DNA of 64,000 nucleotides from Isoetes taiwanensis (lineage: Eukaryota; Streptophyta; Lycopodiopsida; Isoetales; Isoetaceae), in contig JAJEKV010000022.1 in the NCBI GenBank assembly GCA_021234155.1, forward strand, positions 8,341,961-8,405,960, read 5' to 3'. A model generated the notes under the pieces. The model made no database searches. It was not told where the DNA came from and worked only from the letters and a program-made list of their open reading frames with translations. The position numbers were made by a program, and so were the translations under genes. Shown here piece after piece: positions 56,818 to 64,000 of this stretch. How positions within the stretch are numbered: position 1 is the first letter of the stretch; every line of letters starts with the position of its first letter.

Positions 56818-57717
56818 CCAGTTTTCATAGCCAGCTTACTGTGGCGACAAAGTCGGCACAAACGGCATAAAATAAGGGCAGTATGGCAGCCAAAAGCTCC
56901 TCTATAGGCATGAGCCTCATCAATCACAACATACCTGATGCAAATAATGGTAAATGTTGCAATTTGTGCTTTGAAACTGAAGAAGAAAGATCCTTCCTAC
57001 CTCAGATTACACAACAGCCTTTCAAATTGCTTGTGTGATGGCAAGATGGAGGTACATGCCAGGATTTGTGAATATTTGAAAGGAACCATTTATTGAGTTA
57101 AGGATGCTGCACATAGAAGTAAAAGACAGTCACCAAGGTGAATAAATTGCGCACACAATTCTAGCACCATGTCTAACCATCTGCCTATCCTTTAAAGGTG
57201 TGTCACCATCATAAATGCCAGCCGCAACCTCTTTGGAAACATAATTGGTAAAGTTCAGAAGAGCCCGAAGCTGGTCCTGTGCAAGGGCCTATAGAAATAA
57301 AAGATTTTCATGGTGAAAAAATCAAATATAGTAACCAGGATGCTCAGCATGAGTAATGACATGAAGCCATGCCTTAGTTGGGAATACATATAATGCGCAG
57401 GACGTGGCACAGTTAAGAAGCTCCTCTAACATAGGAATATTATAGCACAAAGACTTTCCACTTGCTATTGATGTGGCCACAACTACATGTCTTTTCATCA
57501 CAGCTGCATTTATAACTTCAGCCTGCAGTAACCAGACATCAAAGATATGAACCAGCTCATTTTTTGAGAATAATTTCTCATATACCAATCCCCACTGGTG
57601 CATAAATTTAGTGGTACGCATATCCTGTGTAGCTAGGCTACCAGAGAAACCGTGTAGGCATAACTGACAGAGTTTGGGATGATAAGGCTTCCAATCTGAG
57701 ATGGTGTTGTTGGACAA
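56818..57717 (-). pseudogene. HRQ1: HRQ1-type RecQ-like helicase fragment
   Basis: Three minus-strand exons are readable. Exon 57717-57373 contains HVVVATSIASGKSLCYN (ATP-binding motif I) and ALYVFPTK. Exon 57288 to about 57140 reads ALAQDQLRALLNFTNYVSKE then AGIYDGDTPLKDRQMV. Exon 56934-56818 has VVIDEAHAYRGAFGCHTALI with the DEAH box. Order and spacing match the first RecA-like domain of HRQ1, a DNA helicase acting in interstrand-crosslink repair. The first intron joins FPTK to ALAQ exactly only if its donor is GC (AAG/GCATGG). The second helicase domain and the C-terminal part are absent, and the end of exon two drifts from the family, so it is probably a truncated relic. Confidence 0.8.
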
Positions 57718-59800
57718 AACATAAGACCTATGTTGATGAACAGCAGCATGAATCCGAGATCTAAGCTTCCAAACTTGTAGGTTAAGAAAACATATTAAGC
57801 ATGGCTGAACTTCATAAATGAAGTAGTTCCATATCTACACCTGCATGAAGATCACTATGGTTAGGCAAGGAGCAATCTCTACCATGCTTGCACGAAAAAC
57901 AGAGGGCATGCTTGAATCATACAGAAATTATGGCCCACATGCAGTTTTTAACAAAATCTGATTTTGGCTTTGATGCTATGACCTTCTACTGTCACACAGA
58001 TTTACAACAGCAAATTTGAAGAGCTATAACTTCCCAACTGTAGCTCTGTTTTTCAAGTGTAAATACATTTTGGAAACGACACAAGTTGCCCTACAAAGTG
58101 TGTTAGAGGCATGTTTTCCAAAATTGAAGCTTAAATCACTTAAAACATGTATTGAACTTCTGTTGTCAGAAATTTACAGCAGCAACTTTGAAGATCGATA
58201 ACTTCCTAACCGTAGTTCTGTTTTTTATGTGTAACTACATTTCGGAAATGGCACAAGTAGCACTATAAGGATATAGAATAACAGTGGACAAGACAGAACT
58301 TTAGCATCATTAAAGGCCCTCTTACAGATTGCGGCCTACAAATTCCAAAAGCACATCTATCTGATGCTCCTAGCTATATATTCAAATGCCTATTTATGGA
58401 GTCTGTAGCAAAGCTTGAGCAAGCTCAACCTCCCTTACATCGTATCAATAAATGCAAGATCCAGGATGCCTGACTGATAAGCCTATGAAGGTAGTTGACA
58501 ATTGTAGTGATAGATAATCAACGTACCTTAAGGATTTTGGATCTTTGTAACCCTAAACCTCAGCATGTAGCATAACAGGGCAGCTCACAACTAGAAAGAG
58601 GTCAAAAATGCAAATCCAGCATAGAAGAATCAGCACAAAGATTACAATAAGAAAATAAGCTTTACGTACCGGGCAACAAAGAGGAAGATCTGTTTCGGAC
58701 CTGGAAATGTTGGAATGCAAGCCGGTCGGAAAAAAATGGAAGTATATTTGCCGTAAGAAGAATCTACGGACTAATGTTATGCAAGAAAAAAACAATTGAA
58801 CTTAAAGATAATATCAAGTCGACGTTGCCCCGTGTCCAAATCCATGGAATTCTTGGAAACCGATGCTTTCTTCATCTCTTTTTGATAAAAACTTCCAAAT
58901 GCGCTATGTGGAGACGTTTTCTAAAACCAAGCCACCTCCAATCATCAACGACACTACAGCTATACTCAGCGAGACTTCAAACTCTAAAAACGCCACAAAC
59001 AAATGAACGACCTTGCCAGAAAATCCTTTTAGTGTAAATCCTTTCGCCACAGAACCCAACAAACGGAGCCTCGGACTTTAGCATTTCTGGGTATAACACC
59101 AAAAACGAAACCTAAAATGTTACCTAATGCAGCCCGACCTGTGTAAATTAGCTCTAAATCCCCATGCCGGGGCCTTGTCTGCGGTAGAATGACCAAATTT
59201 GATACTTGTTTAAATCCTCAAGATGAAAGTATATTTGAAGAGTTGGAAGGGCTCCGGCATTCGATAGGCTGAAGAATTCGATTGCAAAAGGTTGGTTATG
59301 GCAGCTGGTTGTTGCGGGAGAAAGAAGGGTAACCCATCTGCTGCATGCCATTGGCCGATCAGATATGGATAGGAGACGCAGGCAAAGAAATGCTTCAATC
59401 AGACGTGATATGTTTCCTGATTTAGATAAGGCAATAGAAAAGCTCGGAGAAGGCCGGATCCAACAGTCTTTAGACTCCGCCATAGCCATCGCCACAAGGG
59501 GAAAAAGAAAGCAAATTTGTGTTCGTATTATCCGAACACTTTTTTTCTTCCTTTTTGCTCCATGCCACGTCACAAAGAGGATCATTAACTTTGACGCCAC
59601 CTCATCAGATGGCATTATTAACATTTAATATTGGCGATTAAATCTAAGCCATTGATCTAGCACATTCTAGGGCCTAGATCAAAAGCCCCCAAATAAAGGG
59701 GTCATTTGAGGTGTGCTTATTTGGGGGCTTCCGTGGTCAGTCGGATCCGAGATGGGCCGGTAGAGATCAAAATGTCTACACACATCTACACACAAATATA
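57718..59800. other. No gene recognised; one diverged duplication
   Basis: About 95 bp at 58001-58095 recur at 58172-58265 ('ttacagcagcaa.tttgaaga.c.ataacttcc.aac.gtag.tctgttttt'). The plus frame 59365-59628 and minus frame 59154-59624 overlap on opposite strands. The plus frame starts with a basic stretch, MDRRRRQRNASIRRDMFPDL, and could be a small first exon, but I cannot name it. Confidence 0.4.
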
Positions 59801-59891
59801 ATTGTATATATATAAGAGATAAGAGATATATCAGTTATATATATACAATTATATAAGCACCCCCTTATAAGTAGAGATTTTTGTGTGTGTA

Positions 59892-59988
<97 letters not shown>

Positions 59989-59998
59989 TATATATATA
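59892..59998. repeat. (TA)n microsatellite
   Basis: About 105 bp of TA with a few TTA interruptions at its end, placed directly at the left boundary of segmental-duplication copy B. In copy A the same boundary (20605-20625) has only a short TATATATACAATTATAT stretch. Confidence 0.93.
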
Positions 59999-62003
59999 TG
60001 GGGGGGGTGAAAGTTTGTAGAGATTATTCCCGGCCGTCGATTTTTTTTGAGGTGGCGACAATAGCCCTTGGATTTGATGGGGGGGGCATGCATGGGGCAT
60101 GGATGGGGCATGCACCCCATCCCTGGCCATCGATGGGACGGAGAAATCGTGGCCCTTGATTTTAGATTAAGGAAGGTGCAAGGGAATTGTTGGTAAAGAT
60201 TGATCTCGGTAGTCCATCTCTACGAGATGGGCGGTCCGCATCGGTGACACTTCAATCAACCCCAAGCAGCCCCCTTTATTTGGGGCTTTTGATGCGAGCC
60301 GTTAGATCTAGGGATTCAATTGGGGCATTTTATGTAGACCGTCCATCCTTGAAATTAGGGCATTTTCCTTCAATAATAATTAATGCCTTGTTATAAGTTG
60401 GCAGCAAAAATTAATGACCCACGTTGGCTTAACGTTAAAGCACTCTTTTATTTCCATGCATTGGCTATTTTTGCATTCTAAGCCGAAAGCATGGGCATGT
60501 GGTTCAGGGAACTCCATTTGCTCCTTCTTGCGGCGACTTCGTTTTGGAGCTTCTTTTTGCTTAGAAAATTCTTTGTCGGCCCTCTCCTCTAATGCATTCA
60601 TTTGCAAAAATCGCGATTCCGAGTGCCTATTAATCCCTCGAGCTCGAACCACAGTCCAGTTTTTGCCGGGGCAGAGCCACGACCACTTTCTTTGCTTGGT
60701 TCTCCGCCTTCTAAGAATAGTTGTTTTATGAAAAGGCAAATCCACACATGATTTTTAAGGTTGTGTTGCAGGTGATTAATTGCCGAAGGCTCTTGGTCGA
60801 TGCATGTTTTTATGCATGAAGAACCACAAAAAAGCATTGCTTCTTGTTGGGGACCTTGCTTTCTGCGACTTCATTTTGAGAAGGGAAGAGAATCTTTGCC
60901 GGTGTTAAATCGGGCCAAGATGCACATGGGCTATGTGCAAAACACATGAAGTGAGAATCAGGTTCAGGGATGAGTAAATAATGCCCTTTGCTCTAGCTGG
61001 TTTCGATTTGATTGGCTACTTATTCATGAAGATCTTGAGCAATTTGTTAAGACTGTTGTGATCAATCTTCCGCATTTGACCATGGCTTTGTTGGGTTTAA
61101 TTTGTATTACCTCCTTTGATGGGGTTTCTTTGTCTGAAATGGTTAAGCTCCCATAGAACTCAGATATGGTGATGTGAATTAAGAAATTTATGGGAAACAA
61201 GCGTACCACGAAAAATGATAAGCTCAATCGAATTCGAGTTGGATATAACTTCGTAAGTATTTGTATTTACTTTTATTCCTGGATCATCTTCAGCGCTTGC
61301 TTTTAGATATTATTACTTGAATTCGTTGTGCCATCAGTGCCTGCATTATTCTTTTTCAAGCATTTGATTCGATTCAGTGGATGCCCCTCTGGTAGTTATC
61401 TCCAGTTAGAAGAGGAATTACAGCATTTGGTACTAAAAATGGGTCACCAAGAGCATATTCTTAGGATTCAGATCTATAACTTTGGAAGCTCATAGTAGAA
61501 ATTTGCGCTCTCTTTAAATGTTTTTGAATAGTTTAATCTGAAATAGTTTTGTGGACCTATCACAAGTTCATGCATCTTTCTCATAGTATAGGGTTTGCGA
61601 ATGCCTTTGTCATGGTTTTGATTGTATTAAGGTGGGCTTGCTTTATATGGAGAGAAGCTTCAAAACCACGCGAACACTTTCGGATACAAAGACTTCCATG
61701 ATATTGCTACTGCTTAGAGAAGCACATCATTTTCAGCATATTTCATCTTCACCTTTCACCTTGATCTTAAAGAATGATCTGAATTCTAGATATATGAAGC
61801 GGGGATCTGTTGTTGTTCGATCCCCGCTTTGCCCCTTTTGTTTGGTTTTGTAGATAGTTGTCTGAACTACCAAGTACATGTGCCAAAATTCGTGTGCAAA
61901 ATATTATGCTTGGGTGGAGAAGCAACCTCTGTTTGCTGGGTTTTAGGATCTGCGTTCAACTATTTTGATGTGAGCAAGATTGGCTAGATGCTATTTTCTA
62001 TAG

Positions 62004-62692
62004 GAAAACTATTCATACCATAAGATATGGAAGTGGTGGTGTGCAGGTTATTACAATGAGACCAAGTATTTGAAGGAGATATGGTGTTGTGTACAGTTCC
62101 TCTTGGAGTTTTGAAGCGTAGAACTGTAACTAGTTTTGGGCGATTGGCTGACAACCCACCTAGAAGGGGAGAGGTCTTCCTCTTCTACAGTTATGCTGCA
62201 GTATCCGGAGGTCCACTTCTAATTGCTCTTGTGGCTGGTGAAGCTGCTATAAACTTTGAGAAAATGCCATCTCTGAAGGCAATCCAGCGCATCTTATCTG
62301 TTTTGAGAGGTATTCATCATCTGTTACTATTAAATATAGTTTCATCTGTCTTTAAAACATGTTTTTCTATAGCTTTAAAATTGGCTCATCAATCTTTGTC
62401 TGTTTCTCTGCAGCAATTTATCAACCGAAAGGAATATCTGTTCCTGATCCCATGTGTGTAGATGATGGGGTATTGTTATGGATCATATTCTAATGTTGCA
62501 ATTGGGGCATCTGGAGATGATTACGACATCTTGGCAGCAAGTGTAGGTGATAATCTCTTTTTTGCAGGCGAGGCAATTAGTCGTCGTTATCCTGCAACCA
62601 TGCATGGTGCCTTTTTGAGTGGATTGAGGGAAGCTGGTAATATGGCAGCGCAAGCGGCAACAAAAGTGGCACCACCCAAGCTTCCAAAAGAC
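62004..62692 (+). pseudogene. LSD1-like fragment, copy B
   Basis: Same structure as the fragment at 22632-23319, including the missing segment between GVLKRR and FGRL and the broken frame at the VPDPM..CV/MMGY join. A change near 62055 (TTACAATGAGACC for TTACAGCAGACC) adds one base and a frameshift within VITADQ. From about 62080 to 62690 it is identical to copy A. The segment then jumps directly to the NUP205-like exon region because of the missing 1.24 kb. Confidence 0.82.
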
Positions 62693-62730
62693 GTTGCAAA
62701 TAAGGGTCTAACTAATTTGGTCTCAATCAG

Positions 62731-63024
62731 TGGAACCTCCTAGGGCGTGAGCCATTAGAGATACTTCGCCTTGCTGCAGGCCTTTGGTTCACTGAACGGA
62801 GAGCTCTGATAACTTCGCTGCAGCTATTAGTTCGAGTATGGTTTTTTTTTTTTCTCTGTCAAGGTTTTCGTTGGAGAAGCTCAATTTCTGATGCAAACTT
62901 ATGGCAGGGCAGGCTGTTGTGCTAGATGAAGAACTTGACCAGGAGTTTGTAGCTGATATTAGACAGTATGTAGAAGGCCTAATTCATTCTGGGCTGCGGA
63001 AATGCCTTAATTGCTCTCATTAAG
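62731..63024 (+). pseudogene. NUP205-like fragment, copy B
   Basis: Exons 62731-62835 and about 62907-63024 repeat those at 24596-24888, with the same frameshifting extra base before the final donor. The shared defect shows that the gene piece was already dead before the duplication. Confidence 0.6.
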
Positions 63025-63963
63025 GTACTCCAAATTTATGTCTTTTGACATTGAAGCCACCTCTGGACCTAAGCCATGATATTTGAAAGAAATAGAAAGA
63101 GAGAGCTTTATTAAACATGCAGGGAGACCCATAACTCCTCTAATATCATGAAATTCCCTTTTCTTTGGGGAAGCGTCTTTTGTTGTGACTCATCATCAAC
63201 AAGCTTCTACACCAAGTTCACTCCTTTGCATGGCAAGTTCATAAAGCAATACACATTTCTGGTTATAGTACTTCATGAGTTCTTTGCAAAGGTTGTTGGG
63301 TGCACGAAAGATAATGATTTCCCTTTTAATAGGTAGCAAATATTCTGATTTTCACAGGTTTAGTTTGATCAAAAATGAGTTCTTTTTTTTTTTGCGGGGA
63401 TGGAGTATATGTTCAACATGGTAGCTCTGAGAATGACAAATAGCTAGGTCTACATTTTAATATTATAGAAGCGCTTCATCAATGTAGGTGAGTTTTTATG
63501 CAAAATGTTGATGCAAAATGTATTTGTTGCAGATTCCATCTTGCTTAAAGAAGCATTATATATCTTCTTGCAGAACTAGAGTTTATGGAGCCTGCTCGAA
63601 ACAAGAAAATGGCATTCCAGGGAGTGTGAGCAATCTAGAAAAAAATTTTTGGCAATCTAGCGAGCAATTTACCAATGTTTATGCATAAAATCCACACTTA
63701 CGGCTGCAACAAAGGATAAATCATCTAAAAATTTGCTAGAACTTCGAAGACACGAAAAAATTACTAAACGGATCCTTTGGCGAATCCTTTGTCTTTGCTG
63801 AAATGCAGCCTGGGTAATGTCTTATCTTGGGGGAATAATAAGCAAAGAAACGAGAGGAAGCCGTAGGCGTATACTGCTGATGCCTGTGCTGCTGCCAAAG
63901 AGAAGATAAATTGTCACCCATTTGCATTTGCGGATTACTTTGTTTATACTTAACTATTGACAG

Positions 63964-64000
63964 ATGTCATTGGAGTTGTCTTGAATGTTTGTGATGTGGG
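63964..64000 (+). pseudogene. RPA1-like exon, copy B, cut by window end
   Basis: Starts VIGVVLNVCDV after a GACAG acceptor, as at 25818. Only 37 bases are in the window. The last bases (GTGGG) differ from copy A (GTGGTGCAGG). Confidence 0.7.

Larger units (their letters stand above)
59998..64000 (+). repeat. Segmental duplication, copy B (runs off window)
   Basis: Corresponds to 20627-25860 minus the 1.24 kb at 23319-24558. Long stretches are identical, while elsewhere differences cluster at CTG/CAG/TGC words and are often insertions. Examples: GAGCTTGCTGCTTAG (21184) against GAGCTTCTTTTTGCTTAG (60547), and GCGAATGCACTGTC (22232) against GCGAATGCCTTTGTC (61597). The copy continues beyond the end of the window. 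Confidence 0.93.

Overview
This is nuclear DNA from a land plant. The evidence is plant-type split genes with GT-AG and GC-AG introns, an intact plant-type Helitron, and decayed pieces of typical plant genes (ClpD/ERD1, an LDL/FLD-type LSD1 homologue, cyclin-L, HRQ1 helicase, NUP205, alanyl-tRNA synthetase, a CtpA-like S41 peptidase). Low gene density, very long (TA)n tracts and many nested repeats suggest a large repeat-rich genome such as a fern or gymnosperm. The species cannot be fixed from the sequence alone. No complete ordinary host gene is visible.

Layout. 0-3.5 kb holds an unrecognised broken coding region. 5.77-12.38 kb carries the best-preserved genes: a 1,509-codon uninterrupted Helitron Rep-helicase, followed at once by an 11-exon RPA70-like single-strand DNA-binding protein whose reconstructed reading frame is open throughout. 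Together they are the protein set of a plausibly autonomous plant Helitron. 12.5-18.6 kb has relics of cyclin-L and ClpD. 18.7-20.6 kb is a repeat element built around a degenerate GAATCT array. 20.6-28.5 kb is a same-strand series of gene fragments with introns (LSD1-like, NUP205-like, RPA1-like, an unknown exon, AlaRS). Its first 5.2 kb recurs at 60.0-64.0 kb and runs off the window end.

30.5-43.4 kb is a repeat zone. It contains long (TA)n tracts inside palindromic arms, two clusters of heat-shock elements (one with a TATA box), a tRNA-derived SINE-like head, a 236-bp tandem repeat, and a direct-inverted-direct triplication with ~0.92-kb arms. 48.2 kb has an S41 peptidase exon. 49.36-53.34 kb is a ~4-kb non-autonomous Helitron on the minus strand, with a recognisable 3' hairpin plus CTAG and a 5' TC end. 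56.8-57.7 kb has HRQ1-type helicase exons on the minus strand.

How the parts relate. The window is mainly a record of Helitron and repeat activity: a possible enzyme source at 5.8-12.4 kb, a non-autonomous element it or a relative could mobilise at 49-53 kb, and gene-fragment clusters of the kind Helitrons gather. Function assignments of fragments rest on recalled family sequence and were not checked by search.
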